This document shows, piece by piece, positions 49,727 to 60,949 of a DNA stretch of 64,000 bases. This DNA comes from an uncultured Aquimarina sp. (lineage in GTDB: Bacteria; Bacteroidota; Bacteroidia; Flavobacteriales; Flavobacteriaceae). How positions within the stretch are numbered: position 1 is the stretch's first letter; every line of letters starts with the position of its first letter. The notes beneath the pieces are model-generated. The model did no database searches, was not told the origin of the DNA, and saw nothing but the letters and a program-made list of their open reading frames with translations. The position numbers and the translations under genes are program-made. The stretch spans positions 1-64,000 of the forward strand of contig NZ_CANLOZ010000004.1 in assembly GCF_947492965.1 (NCBI RefSeq), given 5' to 3'.

Positions 49727-52339
49727 TTATTTTATGTCTTCTACTACATTGTTAATCAAAGTTCTTAAATGATCTTTATGAGCTTTTGATAACTTATTTC
49801 CAGATCCATTAGAAATCATTGATCTAATTCTCTTTAAGTTATATAAAGCCATAGACTTAGAGGCATATGTATACTTTGGACCTTTTGCGGTGTTGGATGC
49901 AATAATATTAATAAGCCTTTTTGTGTATTCTAACTGAAGGTTTTGTCTAAATGTATTAATGGATCCTGCAGCATCAGCTTGGAAAATAGCGTTATTTAAG
50001 TCCGTCATATACTCAGATAAGATATACTTATTACCGTATAATTCTGAATCTGTTATACGTTGTAAGGTATTTGGGTGTAGAATGTGATCTAAAACCCTTT
50101 TCTGAAGACCTAGTGTAAGATCATGAATTTTAGGATCTTCTGGGCCACCGAAAAAGTTATATCCTCTTCGCTGCATTGCAATATAATTGTAAAGATCATT
50201 AGGAACACTGTAAGCATCAGGAGCAAATACATATTTTTTAAGTGCATTCATGGCTCTTTTCTGATCTTCATAACTAACGGGAGTAAATGGCTTAGCATTT
50301 GGATCTTGACCAACCATACTTCTATCAACATATACACCTCCGATAAATCTCGAAATAACATTTCCAGCACTAGCATACTGGCCTTTAAGGATGTAATATG
50401 CCTGGCGTAATTCCTGATAGGAAGCTCCTTTTCTGCTAAACTTCAGTTTAATTTTATTCATCATTTCATTCACTAATTCTATTCGGTTGATAGAATAAGT
50501 AATTTGATCGTTAGACATATCTCCAATCATTACTCTCGGATCAATAGCCTTACCTGGAGAACGCATATCATCAGCATCATTACCAAAAATTAGTTCAGGT
50601 TTATTAGATTGGTTCGCAATTTTTTCTAATTCATTCTGAGATGTTACTGGAGTATATCCAAATTGAATCGCCCAATCATCATATGGTCCTACAGTTGTTG
50701 AGAAATAAGCTCCTTGTTTTGTAGGATCATTAGTAACATTTATTGCAGTATAGTCCATTACTGATCCTGTAAGACATTTTCCTTTTATGAATTCTGGATT
50801 ACTAAGTTCTTCTGGAGAAAATAGTTGACTAGCTTTCATGTTATGATTGAGACCCAAAGTATGTCCTACTTCATGCATGATAAGCTCTTTCATTGCTTCC
50901 TTCTTCATACCTTCCATTTCATTTTCGCTAGCACCAAAAGCGGTTAGTGCAGCCTGACCAAATAATGAATTTTCCTGCATTACATGTCCGTAAGAACAAT
51001 ACATATGTTTATTCTTTGCCATGGTCGGATAATTTTCTTCTTCTGTATAACTGTTAGCAGATAAGTTAAAAAGACGATCATACATAACGCGATTCGTATG
51101 ATATACATATTCTAGCATAATATCTGCTCCTAATATTTCACCAGTTCTTGGATTTACGAAACTAGGTCCGTAACCTCCAAAAGGAGGTCTTGGCGAAGAA
51201 GTCCATCTAAGTACATTGTATCTAATGTCTCCAGCGTCCCAATCTGCATCGTCTGGTTGTACTTTAACGACCATAGCATTTTTAAAACCAGCCTTTTCAA
51301 AAGAATGATTCCATTCTAAAACAGCTTCTTTAATCGTTTCTCTAAACTCTACTGGAGTTGTGTTTTCTATCCACCAAGTAATCGGTGTTACAGGTTCTGA
51401 AAGTGCAAGGTTAGGGTCTTTTTTTACAAGATTCCAACGATGTATAAGATCTCTGTACGGCGTAGCACTTGCAGAGGTCATATCAGTTACTTGTGTAAAG
51501 AAATACCCTATTCTTGGATCATCAAATCGTGGTTGATAATCATTTTCTGGCATCGCTATTAAGCTATGTTCTACCTTAATGGTTACATTTCTACCGTCAG
51601 TCACTGCAGCAGACCCTCCATTAAGTACATTCGGTTTAGAATATACATAATGAGTGTTGATATTTAAATTCTCTGGGTAGTTTTTAATCGTTTTGATTTT
51701 GGTTTTTTCCTTACTAAGAGAACCTACTTTAAATGAGAAAGGAGATTGTCCCGGAAAATTAGGCATTTTAATCTGCTCAAAAGTTTCTTTAAGGAAAAGG
51801 TTGTCCGATTTTATAAGATAAAAACCTTTTTCATCATCCTGCGCTTCAATTTTTAAACTAGCCATAATTCCTTCACTAATATTAGCGTTGGAGGCTTTTG
51901 ATAAAGCACTGCTCTCATCAAAATAGAAAGACGCATTTTGAGTTACAAATTCAATCTTATTAAAATGTTTTTCAATTTTAAAAACCTTATTATTCATGTA
52001 GGATCCTCTAAAAGCACCTGCTTCTAAAACTCCATCAGAAATCTGACTGAAATAAATGAATTCTTTTCCAATCTGATCTTTTTTGATCAGCATTTGGGTA
52101 CTCCCGTCTATGGTATCTCTATACACGGTAAATAAACCTTCGATTTTTTTACTCTTTTTGGTAAGATCTTCAATTGATTTTTCTTTAGAATCCTTTTTAG
52201 GAGTATCAACTTGTTCAGTATCTCCTTTTTTTGATTTTTTCTTTTTCTTACGTTGTGCATCTGCATTTTGGATCCCCAACCCTAATGCAAAAGCGAGCGA
52301 TAAGATGATTAATTTGTTTTTTGATGATGAAATTTTCAT
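49727..52339 (-). CDS. Zinc-dependent metalloprotease, DUF5117/DUF5118 type
   Basis: The protein has 870 residues from the ATG at 52339 (MKISSSKNKLIILSLAFALG), which begins a proper signal peptide. The frame is open to a TTG at 52360. A Lys-rich stretch follows the cleavage site (RKKKKKSKKG). Large N-terminal DUF5118/5117 regions precede the zinc site HEVGHTLGLNHNMKAS (HExxHxxGxxH, matrixin-like), with GSVMDYTAINV as the Met-turn. Secreted or periplasmic; substrate unknown. Confidence 0.93.
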   Translation of the reverse strand: MKISSSKNKLIILSLAFALGLGIQNADAQRKKKKKSKKGDTEQVDTPKKDSKEKSIEDLTKKSKKIEGLFTVYRDTIDGSTQMLIKKDQIGKEFIYFSQISDGVLEAGAFRGSYMNNKVFKIEKHFNKIEFVTQNASFYFDESSALSKASNANISEGIMASLKIEAQDDEKGFYLIKSDNLFLKETFEQIKMPNFPGQSPFSFKVGSLSKEKTKIKTIKNYPENLNINTHYVYSKPNVLNGGSAAVTDGRNVTIKVEHSLIAMPENDYQPRFDDPRIGYFFTQVTDMTSASATPYRDLIHRWNLVKKDPNLALSEPVTPITWWIENTTPVEFRETIKEAVLEWNHSFEKAGFKNAMVVKVQPDDADWDAGDIRYNVLRWTSSPRPPFGGYGPSFVNPRTGEILGADIMLEYVYHTNRVMYDRLFNLSANSYTEEENYPTMAKNKHMYCSYGHVMQENSLFGQAALTAFGASENEMEGMKKEAMKELIMHEVGHTLGLNHNMKASQLFSPEELSNPEFIKGKCLTGSVMDYTAINVTNDPTKQGAYFSTTVGPYDDWAIQFGYTPVTSQNELEKIANQSNKPELIFGNDADDMRSPGKAIDPRVMIGDMSNDQITYSINRIELVNEMMNKIKLKFSRKGASYQELRQAYYILKGQYASAGNVISRFIGGVYVDRSMVGQDPNAKPFTPVSYEDQKRAMNALKKYVFAPDAYSVPNDLYNYIAMQRRGYNFFGGPEDPKIHDLTLGLQKRVLDHILHPNTLQRITDSELYGNKYILSEYMTDLNNAIFQADAAGSINTFRQNLQLEYTKRLINIIASNTAKGPKYTYASKSMALYNLKRIRSMISNGSGNKLSKAHKDHLRTLINNVVEDIK

Positions 52340-52612
52340 TTTAAAAAAGTATTTGTTCAATAATCGGGGAAGATATCACTTTCTCTATATAGTTTGAAAT
52401 TCTTTAACAATAGTGTTAACATTTTATTAATGAGTTTTACCATCAATTAAAATAAGTTTTTGTCGTAATCCATAAAAATAAATAGATGTAACTTTGAATG
52501 AAAATTAATGAAACGACAAATAGGGTTAAATAAATTATATAATTCTAAAAAAATATTCGTTTTCAATGCGTATTTCGTAAATTAGCAGCGCTAAAAATCC
52601 TTTTTATTATCA

Positions 52613-55600
52613 ATGGAACAAATTGCACCTTATAAACCAAAGAATAAAGTTAGAATTGTAACTGCAGCATCTCTTTTTGATGGTCATGATGCCGCTATAA
52701 ATATTATGCGTAGAATTATTCAATCCACAGGAGTTGAAGTAATTCATTTAGGTCATGATAGAAGTGTAGAGGAAGTAGTGAACTGCGCAATACAGGAAGA
52801 TGCTAATGCAATTGCGATGACTTCCTATCAGGGAGGTCATAATGAATACTTTAAATATATGTATGATTTGCTAAAAGAAAAAGGAGCATCTCATATCAAA
52901 ATATTTGGAGGAGGAGGAGGAGTGATCCTACCAGAAGAAATTAAGGATTTGATGGAGTACGGTATCACACGTATTTATTCTCCGGATGATGGTCGTGAGT
53001 TAGGATTGCAAGGTATGATTAATGATTTGGTACAGCAATCTGATTTTCCTATTGGAGATAGTCTTAATGGAGAAGCAGATCATCTTGTAGATAAAGAGAT
53101 TGGAGCTATTGCTCGAGTAATTTCTTCTGCAGAAAATTTTCCTGAAATCGCTAAAAAGACTTTAGATCAAATACACGAGAAAAATAAAACATCCAAAACC
53201 CCAGTTCTTGGTATTACTGGAACTGGTGGAGCAGGAAAATCTTCTCTGGTGGATGAGCTAGTTCGTCGTTTTTTAATTGATTTCCCGAATAAAACCATTG
53301 GACTTATTTCTGTAGATCCTTCAAAAAGAAAAACCGGCGGAGCTTTATTAGGAGATCGAATTCGTATGAACGCAATTAACTCTCCAAGAGTATATATGCG
53401 TTCATTAGCCACACGACAATCCAATCTTGCATTATCAAAATATGTAGCAGAAGCTATTGAAGTTTTAAAAGCTGCTGAGTTTGATTTGATCATATTAGAA
53501 ACCTCAGGGATTGGACAATCTGATACCGAAATTCTAGAGCATAGTGATACTTCTTTATACGTAATGACGCCAGAGTTTGGAGCTGCTACACAGTTAGAAA
53601 AAATCGACATGCTTGATTTTGCAGATCTTGTAGCTATTAACAAGTTTGATAAAAGAGGTTCTTTAGATGCATTAAGAGATGTAAAAAAACAATATATGCG
53701 TAATCATCAGTTGTGGGATGTTCCACAAGATGATTTACCAGTATACGGAACTATTGCATCTCAGTTCAATGATCCTGGAATGAATACCTTATACAAGGCA
53801 ATAATGGATAAGGTAGTGGAGAAAACTGGTGCAGATCTACAATCGGATTTTCATATTTCTAAGGAAATGTCTGAAAAGATTTTTGTTATTCCGCCAAGTA
53901 GAACACGTTACCTGTCTGAGATTTCAGAAAATAATAGAGCCTATGACAAAACGGTTAGCACTCAGGTAGAAGTAGCGCAAAAGTTATATGGTATTTATAA
54001 GACGATTTGTAGCGTTGTAAATCTAGATTTTATAGACCTGTCCAAGAATGGAATTGATGATGAGATATTAAGAAAGGCAAAAAACGAGGATAATGAAGAT
54101 TTCTTAAAATTATTATTGGCAGAGTTTGATAGAGTAAAACTAAATCTTGATCCTCATAATTGGGAAACTATCATTGGTTGGGCAGCTAAAGTTCAAAAAT
54201 ATAAAGATCCTATTTATACTTTTAAAGTTAGAGATAAGGAAATAAAGATCGAAACACATACAGAATCCCTATCGCATAGTCAGATTCCAAAGGTGGCTTT
54301 GCCAAAGTATCAAGCTTGGGGAGATATTCTAAAATGGTGTTTGCAAGAAAACGTTCCAGGAGAATTTCCTTTTGCTTCTGGTTTATATCCATTTAAACGT
54401 ACTGGAGAAGATCCAACACGTATGTTTGCAGGAGAAGGAGGACCAGAACGAACCAATAGACGTTTTCATTATGTGAGTTTGGGAATGCCAGCAAAACGTT
54501 TGTCAACTGCTTTTGACTCTGTAACGCTTTACGGAAACGATCCTGATCATAGACCTGATATTTATGGTAAGATTGGTAATGCCGGAGTTTCTATCTGTTG
54601 CTTGGATGATGCTAAGAAACTATATTCTGGTTTTGATCTTACGCATGCGATGACATCTGTAAGTATGACGATTAATGGACCAGCTCCAATGTTGTTAGGA
54701 TTCTTTATGAATGCCGCAATTGATCAGAATTGTGAAAAATATATCAAAGAAAATAGTCTTGAAGCTGATGTAGAAGCAAAGATTAAGAAAATATACAAGG
54801 ACAAAGGCGTAGAAAGACCTGCTTACCAAGGTGATCTTCCGGAAGGAAATGATGGATTAGGACTAATGTTATTAGGTGTTACTGGAGATCAGGTGTTACC
54901 TGCAGATGTCTATCAAGAAATTAAAGCAACTACCTTAAATACGGTTCGTGGTACCGTACAGGCGGATATTTTGAAAGAAGATCAAGCACAAAATACGTGT
55001 ATTTTTTCTACAGAATTTGCTTTGCGACTAATGGGAGATGTACAGGAATATTTTATCGACAAACAAGTACGTAACTTCTATTCTGTTTCTATATCTGGAT
55101 ATCACATTGCAGAAGCAGGAGCCAATCCAATTACACAATTAGCTTTAACATTAGCGAATGGATTTACGTATGTGGAATACTATCTAAGTAGAGGAATGGA
55201 TATCAATAAATTTGGACCAAATTTATCTTTCTTTTTCTCTAATGGAATTGATCCAGAGTATGCGGTTATTGGTAGAGTAGCACGTAAGATTTGGGCAAAA
55301 GCACTGAAGTATAAATATGGAGCTAATTCTAGAGCACAGATGCTTAAATATCATATCCAAACTTCTGGACGCTCATTGCATGCTCAGGAAATTGATTTTA
55401 ATGATATTCGTACTACATTACAGGCGTTATACGCTATTTATGATAATTGTAATTCGTTGCATACCAATGCGTATGATGAGGCTATCACAACGCCTACAGA
55501 AGAATCTGTACGAAGAGCCATGGCTATACAGCTTATCATCAATAAAGAATTAGGGCTAGCTAAGAATGAAAATCCGATTCAAGGATCTTTTATTATCGAA

Positions 55601-56047
55601 GAACTAACAGATTTGGTAGAAGAAGCTGTGCTTACAGAATTCGATAGAATTACCGAAAGAGGTGGTGTTTTAGGAGCCATGGAAACTATGTATCAGCGCA
55701 GTAAGATACAAGAAGAAAGCTTGTATTATGAAACCTTAAAACATACAGGAGAATTCCCAATTATCGGTGTGAATACCTTTTTAAGTTCTAAAGGTTCTCC
55801 AACGGTAACTCCTGGAGAAGTAATCAGAGCTACAGAAGAGGAAAAACAGTATCAAATTACAATGCTTAATGAATTACATAAAGGGAATACAGATGATACT
55901 GCAGAATTATTGAGAGATTTACAACATAAAGCCGTGAATAATCAAAATATATTTGAAGCTCTTATGGAGGTTTGTAAGAAATGTTCTTTAGGTCAAATTA
56001 CTTCTGCCTTATTCGAAGTGGGAGGACAGTATCGAAGAAATATGTAA
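52613..56047 (+). CDS. icmF: Fused isobutyryl-CoA mutase with G-protein chaperone domain
   Basis: The protein has 1144 residues. The N-terminal cobalamin-binding domain has the DxH motif (DGHDAAINI, His25). A MeaB-like GTPase has its P-loop at about residues 199-210 ([17 protein letters not shown]) with [20 protein letters not shown] and INKFDKRG. The C-terminal mutase domain includes [18 protein letters not shown], characteristic of IcmF rather than methylmalonyl-CoA mutase, and ends [25 protein letters not shown]. It isomerises isobutyryl-CoA and n-butyryl-CoA with adenosylcobalamin; some IcmF also use pivalyl- or isovaleryl-CoA. Confidence 0.95.
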   Translation: MEQIAPYKPKNKVRIVTAASLFDGHDAAINIMRRIIQSTGVEVIHLGHDRSVEEVVNCAIQEDANAIAMTSYQGGHNEYFKYMYDLLKEKGASHIKIFGGGGGVILPEEIKDLMEYGITRIYSPDDGRELGLQGMINDLVQQSDFPIGDSLNGEADHLVDKEIGAIARVISSAENFPEIAKKTLDQIHEKNKTSKTPVLGITGTGGAGKSSLVDELVRRFLIDFPNKTIGLISVDPSKRKTGGALLGDRIRMNAINSPRVYMRSLATRQSNLALSKYVAEAIEVLKAAEFDLIILETSGIGQSDTEILEHSDTSLYVMTPEFGAATQLEKIDMLDFADLVAINKFDKRGSLDALRDVKKQYMRNHQLWDVPQDDLPVYGTIASQFNDPGMNTLYKAIMDKVVEKTGADLQSDFHISKEMSEKIFVIPPSRTRYLSEISENNRAYDKTVSTQVEVAQKLYGIYKTICSVVNLDFIDLSKNGIDDEILRKAKNEDNEDFLKLLLAEFDRVKLNLDPHNWETIIGWAAKVQKYKDPIYTFKVRDKEIKIETHTESLSHSQIPKVALPKYQAWGDILKWCLQENVPGEFPFASGLYPFKRTGEDPTRMFAGEGGPERTNRRFHYVSLGMPAKRLSTAFDSVTLYGNDPDHRPDIYGKIGNAGVSICCLDDAKKLYSGFDLTHAMTSVSMTINGPAPMLLGFFMNAAIDQNCEKYIKENSLEADVEAKIKKIYKDKGVERPAYQGDLPEGNDGLGLMLLGVTGDQVLPADVYQEIKATTLNTVRGTVQADILKEDQAQNTCIFSTEFALRLMGDVQEYFIDKQVRNFYSVSISGYHIAEAGANPITQLALTLANGFTYVEYYLSRGMDINKFGPNLSFFFSNGIDPEYAVIGRVARKIWAKALKYKYGANSRAQMLKYHIQTSGRSLHAQEIDFNDIRTTLQALYAIYDNCNSLHTNAYDEAITTPTEESVRRAMAIQLIINKELGLAKNENPIQGSFIIEELTDLVEEAVLTEFDRITERGGVLGAMETMYQRSKIQEESLYYETLKHTGEFPIIGVNTFLSSKGSPTVTPGEVIRATEEEKQYQITMLNELHKGNTDDTAELLRDLQHKAVNNQNIFEALMEVCKKCSLGQITSALFEVGGQYRRNM

Positions 56048-56057
56048 GCAGACTCTT

Positions 56058-56077
56058 GCTTTTGCTTTCGCAAAAGC
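56058..56077. repeat. Short perfect hairpin GCTTTTGC-TTTC-GCAAAAGC
   Basis: An 8-bp perfect inverted repeat just after icmF, part of a run of three hairpins in the icmF-amidohydrolase spacer. Confidence 0.6.
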
Positions 56078-56090
56078 TTAGAGGTCGCTT

Positions 56091-56112
56091 ACCCCAAACT
56101 TGTTTTGGGATC
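56091..56112. repeat. REP-like palindrome, single copy
   Basis: ACCCCAAACTTGTTTTGGGATC has the same AACTTG centre and GGATC end as the trpD-trpC repeat at 15156. It lacks the TTGTCAT head. Confidence 0.55.
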
Positions 56113-56138
56113 TATACCTTATTAAGTGAAAATAAGTT

Positions 56139-56165
56139 AAAATCCCGTTTTATAACGGGATTTTT
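56139..56165 (+). terminator. Terminator of icmF
   Basis: AAAATCCCGTT-TTAT-AACGGGATTTTT: a clear stem with T tract, about 92 bp after the stop. Confidence 0.85.
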
Positions 56166-56207
56166 CTTTTCTTATAGTTTTTTATCTTTAGAGAAACACA
56201 ACTCATC

Positions 56208-57536
56208 ATGAAAAAATTACTTCTGATATTTTTTATTTGTAGTAGCACTTTTGGGCAACAAAAATCGTTAAAAGCACTAGTTGGCGGAACATTAATAGAT
56301 GGTTTTGGAGCCACTCCAATTAAAAATAGTGTCATTCTTATCGAAGGAGATAAGATTAAAGAAATAGGTACGATAGCAACTTTAAAAGTGCCAAAAGGAG
56401 CAGAAGTCATTTCTACTGAAGGAATGTCTGTTTTACCCGGATTGTGGGATATGCATGTACATACAATGATTAATGGTCATGCGGATTATACCTATTGGGA
56501 CAAAACGTATCCACCATTATTAGAAGATGTAATTATGCCAGCATCTGCTGAGCAATTATTAATGGCAGGCGTAACAAGCGCCAGAGATTTGGGAGGCCCA
56601 CTAAAAGAAAGTTTATCCGTTAGGGATCGCATAAATAAAGGAGAGATTCCAGGAGCAACACTTTATGTCTCTGGACCATTTATACAAAAAAAGCCGTATC
56701 CAGGAACGGAAGCATTTCGATGGGGAATTAATGGAGTTGAGGATGCCAAAAAGAAAATTAAAAAACTAGCAGATGCTGGTGTGGATTGTATTAAGTTAAT
56801 TGATCAGGATCAAATGACAAGCGCAGAAGTAAAAGCAGTCATAGATACAGCTCATAAGTATAAATTGAAAGTAGTAGCGCATGGACATCGTCCTGATGAA
56901 ATAAAAACCGGACTTAAAATGGGTGCAGATTGTTTCGAACATACAGGTTTGTCATCAGCGCCTAGATATCCGGATGATGTTATGAATGCTATAAGAGAGC
57001 GTACAGCACAAATGAATTTGGGACCGCTCTTTTGGTGTCCTACAGTAGAAGGATTATACAATTATGAATATGTACGAGATTACGGAGAACACTTAGATAA
57101 TGATTCATGGCACAGAGGGTTACACGATACTATAATTGCAGATATAAAAAGTAGCTTTAAGCATAAAGATCGCCTACCTTATTTTCAATTAACACCATTA
57201 AGAAAGCCTACCCTAGAAACCAAAATTAAACAATTAATGGATGCGGGTGTGGTATTAATGATTGGAACTGATAGTGGAATTCCTATGAAATTTCATAGTC
57301 AATCTACTTGGAATGAATTAGATGTGTGGGTAAATGAATTTGGAATTGATCCCATGTATGCTATTAAAGCAGCTACCTATTGGCCATCTGTTTGGATGGG
57401 AGTTTCGGACAAGGTAGGAACTATTACCGAAGGAAAGTATGCTGATATCATTGCTGTAAAAGGAGATGTGTTAAGACATGTAAGTTTGCTTCAGGATGTA
57501 GATGTGATTATAAAACATGGAAAAAGATATAAGTAA
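56208..57536 (+). CDS. Secreted amidohydrolase family protein
   Basis: The protein has 442 residues with a signal peptide (MKKLLLIFFICSSTFGQQ). The amidohydrolase fold has LVGGTLIDGFG at the N-terminal beta-sandwich, metal ligands in LPGLWDMHVHT, the carboxylated-Lys region in CIKLIDQDQ, His in VVAHGHRPDE and FEHTGLSS, and Asp in MIGTDSGIPM. It is similar to imidazolonepropionase-like and prolidase-like amidohydrolases. The next gene overlaps by one base, forming an operon. Substrate unknown. Confidence 0.93.
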   Translation: MKKLLLIFFICSSTFGQQKSLKALVGGTLIDGFGATPIKNSVILIEGDKIKEIGTIATLKVPKGAEVISTEGMSVLPGLWDMHVHTMINGHADYTYWDKTYPPLLEDVIMPASAEQLLMAGVTSARDLGGPLKESLSVRDRINKGEIPGATLYVSGPFIQKKPYPGTEAFRWGINGVEDAKKKIKKLADAGVDCIKLIDQDQMTSAEVKAVIDTAHKYKLKVVAHGHRPDEIKTGLKMGADCFEHTGLSSAPRYPDDVMNAIRERTAQMNLGPLFWCPTVEGLYNYEYVRDYGEHLDNDSWHRGLHDTIIADIKSSFKHKDRLPYFQLTPLRKPTLETKIKQLMDAGVVLMIGTDSGIPMKFHSQSTWNELDVWVNEFGIDPMYAIKAATYWPSVWMGVSDKVGTITEGKYADIIAVKGDVLRHVSLLQDVDVIIKHGKRYK

Positions 57537-58726
57537 TGTTTAGATGGATCATATTAATGCCGTTGCTATTGGTAAACGCAAATTGCTTTGCACAAAACTA
57601 TGAAACCGGAAAAGTTATAGATTCTGTTTTGGTTTCAGGAAAAACACAAGAAACGTTTACGCTGTATTTGCCGAATTCATTTGATGCAACCAAAGAATCT
57701 CCGATTGTTTTTATTTTTGATCCAGGAGCAGAAGGAAAAAGAGGTATTCAACCTTTTATTGAAGCTGCAGAAAACTATGGATATATCTTGGTTTGTTCTA
57801 ATCATACCAGAAACGGCCCGTATGATAGAAATTTTGATATTACCAATCGTTTGTTTGATTTCATGTTTGCCAATTTTAAGATCAAACAAAATGAAATATA
57901 CTTATCAGGATTTTCCGGAGGTTCCCGTTTGGCTTCTGCTATTGCTGTATTAACCAATCAAATTGCTGGCGTAGTGGGATGTGGTGCAGGGTTTTCATTA
58001 GAGTCTTCACATTTACCTAGTACTCAAAATTTTTCGTATGCCGGTGTTTGTGGAGATCGCGATATGAACTATCAGGAAATGATACGAGCAAAAGGATATT
58101 TATTACAGTTAAATTTCTCTAACACATTAATTACCTACGATGGGAATCATAGTTGGACCCCTTCAAAACAAATTCTCAGGGCTTTTGATTGGTTAGAAAT
58201 TCAGGCACATTTAAAAGGAATAAAGAAAAAAGAAGCTCCCGAAATTTATAAAAGCTATCAAAAGATATACGGAGAGGCTCAGGAATTCGAAAAAAAAGGA
58301 GATTTATTATATGCTATTGAAAATTATGAACGAGCGCTGATTACCTTTAACTCATTTTACAATTTAGATAGCGTTTCGAACAAACTAAAAGCAATTCATA
58401 AAAGTAAAGCGTACAAAAATAAACTTAAATCAGTATCCAAAGCATTTAATAAGGAAACTACCTTAACGAAAAAGTTTACGACACGTCTTTTTGAGGATTA
58501 TAAAAATCCAAATAACATAGAATTCTCTTGGTGGGAAAAAGAATTAGGGAAACTAAAAAAGTTAGATGAGGATGATGATCCCGAAATGAAAAAAATGTTG
58601 GAGAGATTGAGATTTCAGATTTTTGCAGTTGCGTATTCTATGAATAATCCAAATTTATACCAATCTAATACGAAGCAAAAGGAGTTAGCGGATAAAATCA
58701 GAGGATTGATTTATCCAAAAAAGTGA
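57536..58726 (+). CDS. Secreted esterase-like alpha/beta hydrolase with C-terminal helical domain
   Basis: The protein has 396 residues with a signal peptide (LLLVNANCFAQ). The alpha/beta hydrolase has VFIFDPGAEGKRGIQPF and the nucleophile in YLSGFSGGSRLAS (GFSGG), with a His in GNHSWTP. The C-terminal 170 residues are helical with a TPR-like pair (GDLLYAIENYERALITF). It resembles feruloyl esterase/PHB-depolymerase-type proteins. The start overlaps the amidohydrolase stop as TAATG. The partial gene at 63636 has a similar beginning. Confidence 0.88.
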   Translation: MFRWIILMPLLLVNANCFAQNYETGKVIDSVLVSGKTQETFTLYLPNSFDATKESPIVFIFDPGAEGKRGIQPFIEAAENYGYILVCSNHTRNGPYDRNFDITNRLFDFMFANFKIKQNEIYLSGFSGGSRLASAIAVLTNQIAGVVGCGAGFSLESSHLPSTQNFSYAGVCGDRDMNYQEMIRAKGYLLQLNFSNTLITYDGNHSWTPSKQILRAFDWLEIQAHLKGIKKKEAPEIYKSYQKIYGEAQEFEKKGDLLYAIENYERALITFNSFYNLDSVSNKLKAIHKSKAYKNKLKSVSKAFNKETTLTKKFTTRLFEDYKNPNNIEFSWWEKELGKLKKLDEDDDPEMKKMLERLRFQIFAVAYSMNNPNLYQSNTKQKELADKIRGLIYPKK

Positions 58727-58736
58727 GGATTAGAAA

Positions 58737-59120
58737 TTATAAAGTCATCATCCAATGATGCTGTAACTTTTTGAATTTCTTTACTTCTTTTCTTAAAAGT
58801 CGAACAAAGTCTTTTCCATTACTATGAGAACGTTCCAGTCGTTCACAGTTTTTGTATAGTTTGTTTGTTAGGTTTTCTAAAAGGTTAGCATGTTTTAGAC
58901 GATCATCCTGGAAAACTTGATTTTCAACATCTATAATTCTAGGAACCAAAGAATCAGAATCTTTTACGATATCACCAGTAAAGTAAATAAACGGATTTTC
59001 ATTACCGTTTTTTTCTAAGGGAGCTAAATCATAAGCCAAATATTTAGAAACACTTTTAGATAGTATAAGTATTTCCAAAGCTTTTTGGTATAGAATTATA
59101 TTTTTGGGGCGTCTCTCCAT
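58737..59120 (-). CDS. Small helical protein of unknown function
   Basis: The 127-residue charged all-helical protein starts MERRPKNIILYQKALEILIL. The length and helix pattern suggest a four-helix bundle, perhaps related to the 23S rRNA-intervening-sequence family, but the match is weak. It converges on the preceding esterase gene, 10 bp apart. Confidence 0.6.
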   Translation of the reverse strand: MERRPKNIILYQKALEILILSKSVSKYLAYDLAPLEKNGNENPFIYFTGDIVKDSDSLVPRIIDVENQVFQDDRLKHANLLENLTNKLYKNCERLERSHSNGKDFVRLLRKEVKKFKKLQHHWMMTL

Positions 59121-59231
59121 TCTACTATCAAAATTAAGTGTATTTACAAGGATATTGCTTTTTAGTTTAAAGCATAATGGTTATTTTGCTTTAAAAATTA
59201 AAGTTTTTCATTTAGAAAATTTAAAATCATA

Positions 59232-59678
59232 ATGGACGATACAAATTGGAAAATTCTACAGCTATTACAAGAGAATGCTAGATTGTCAAATGCAGAGATC
59301 GGAAGAAATGTAGGATTAAGTTCTCCTGCAGTTGCAGAGCGAATAAAAAAAATGGAAGACTTAGGAATTATAGAAGGATATACTACCAAAGTTTCCTATG
59401 CTAAAACTGGTTATCAATTAAAAGCAATTATAACAATCAGAGCCTTTATGGGACGCCTTAAACCTTTTTTGTCAAAGATATCAGAATTCAAAGAAGTCCT
59501 TAATTGTTATAGAATAACTGGTAATGAAAATATCATTATGGAAGTAGTGTTGGAAGATCAGGTTCATCTTCAAGGGTTTATTGATAGATTGATTACATAT
59601 GGTGAAGCCAAAACACATATTATTCTATCAAATGTGGTTGAAAACAATCCTATTCTGAACAGAAAGGACGATAAATAG
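59232..59678 (+). CDS. Lrp/AsnC family transcriptional regulator
   Basis: The protein has 148 residues. The N-terminal HTH has DDTNWKILQLLQENARLSNAEIGRNVGLSSPAVAERIKKMEDLGII, then an RAM/AsnC ligand domain (ITIRAFMGRLKPFLSKI, CYRITGNENIIMEV). It usually responds to amino acids. An AGCS amino-acid symporter gene is 1.3 kb downstream in the same direction, a possible target. Confidence 0.95.
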   Translation: MDDTNWKILQLLQENARLSNAEIGRNVGLSSPAVAERIKKMEDLGIIEGYTTKVSYAKTGYQLKAIITIRAFMGRLKPFLSKISEFKEVLNCYRITGNENIIMEVVLEDQVHLQGFIDRLITYGEAKTHIILSNVVENNPILNRKDDK

Positions 59679-59702
59679 ATTAAATCTTATCTTTAAGACG
59701 TT

Positions 59703-60848
59703 ATGTATGTCACTTTAGAATATTATGTTACAGCCATTGTATGTTTGATTACAGCTTTTGTAATTCAAAGGATTTATCAAAAAGAAAAGTTCAAAAATCA
59801 ATCTTCTATTTCCATCATTGGTATTAAATGGTTCGGTTTGGCAATATTCCTTTGGGGTTTTGGAGCCCTGATTAATATATCATTAATAGAAGTATCTCAT
59901 ATAAGTCCAACACATAAACTTGTCATTTATGTAGGAGTTCTAATTTCTTTGGCAAATTCATTAAGTATTCTACTTTCATTACCATCCATAGAGCATCACA
60001 AGAAACGCAATATAGTGGTTCGATTAGTTCAGCGTTTTTCCGAAAAAGAATTTGTCACTTTGTTTAGTGGAATATTAATAATGATTGCCTTTGTATTTAT
60101 AGTAACCTCTTACAGTAATACAGAGATTAGTAATAATTTTATTTGGCTTATTGATATTCCTATTTCTTTAATTGTTGCTTTTGCATTGTTAAATGAGCTT
60201 AATAAAGCTTTCGCAAATCGTAATATGAAGTTTATGGTAGTACCGTGCTTTTTACTTTTCGTTTTGATCGTTATAGCGGTTACGCAAAGAATCATTCCTC
60301 AGGATAAAGCATTAGAACTTCTAGACCAGAAATTTTGGAGTTTGCTAGGAGTTATAACAGGATTGTCATTTAAGTTTCTATTTATATTGCTATTTTCTAT
60401 TTTGTTATACAGTTGGAAGTTTCTTTCTGAAAAAGAATTAAAGCAAAATGAAGTAGAGTTACTTAATAAAGAAAAAGAGATTTTACTAAAAGAACAGCAG
60501 AAGTTGGTATTGGCTAATGAAAGTCATTTAGATACTATTGCAAGATTACAAGAACGTATAAAAGAGAGTGAACTTAAAATAAATTCTTTAAAGGAATCAA
60601 CAAAAATTACGTTGTCCGATCGACAAAAAGAGGTTTTAGGAAACTTGGGTGTATGTGGTGAAAGTAAATCTTATACCGAAATTGCCGAAGCTATGAATAT
60701 TAGTTTGGATGGTTTTCAAACCCATATTTATCAGATTAAAAAAGTACTTAAAATTAGTGGGGCAGATGGGAAAGAACAACTTATTGCTTTTGCTAAAGCA
60801 AACCAACTTTTACAATATGCCAGTTTAGATAATGATACTAGTGATTAA
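59703..60848 (+). CDS. Membrane protein with C-terminal LuxR-like HTH (7TM-coiled coil-HTH)
   Basis: The protein has 381 residues. About seven membrane helices span residues 6-240. A coiled coil follows at about 242-300 (KEKEILLKEQQKLVLANE), then an HTH at about 305-370 (LSDRQKEVLGNLGVCGESKSYTEIAEAMNISLDGFQTHIYQIKK) of the LuxR type. There is no receiver domain. It could be a one-component membrane sensor that binds DNA while anchored. It starts 25 bp after the Lrp gene, so the two are likely co-transcribed. Confidence 0.75.
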   Translation: MYVTLEYYVTAIVCLITAFVIQRIYQKEKFKNQSSISIIGIKWFGLAIFLWGFGALINISLIEVSHISPTHKLVIYVGVLISLANSLSILLSLPSIEHHKKRNIVVRLVQRFSEKEFVTLFSGILIMIAFVFIVTSYSNTEISNNFIWLIDIPISLIVAFALLNELNKAFANRNMKFMVVPCFLLFVLIVIAVTQRIIPQDKALELLDQKFWSLLGVITGLSFKFLFILLFSILLYSWKFLSEKELKQNEVELLNKEKEILLKEQQKLVLANESHLDTIARLQERIKESELKINSLKESTKITLSDRQKEVLGNLGVCGESKSYTEIAEAMNISLDGFQTHIYQIKKVLKISGADGKEQLIAFAKANQLLQYASLDNDTSD

Positions 60849-60949
60849 GTATGTGCTTAAGTACTTATAATAGCTAATTTGATCAATGCGTAATCTTTTC
60901 TCATAGATAGTTTTATTCAATCTTCGTCCGAAATCAAAAAATCGGTCAG

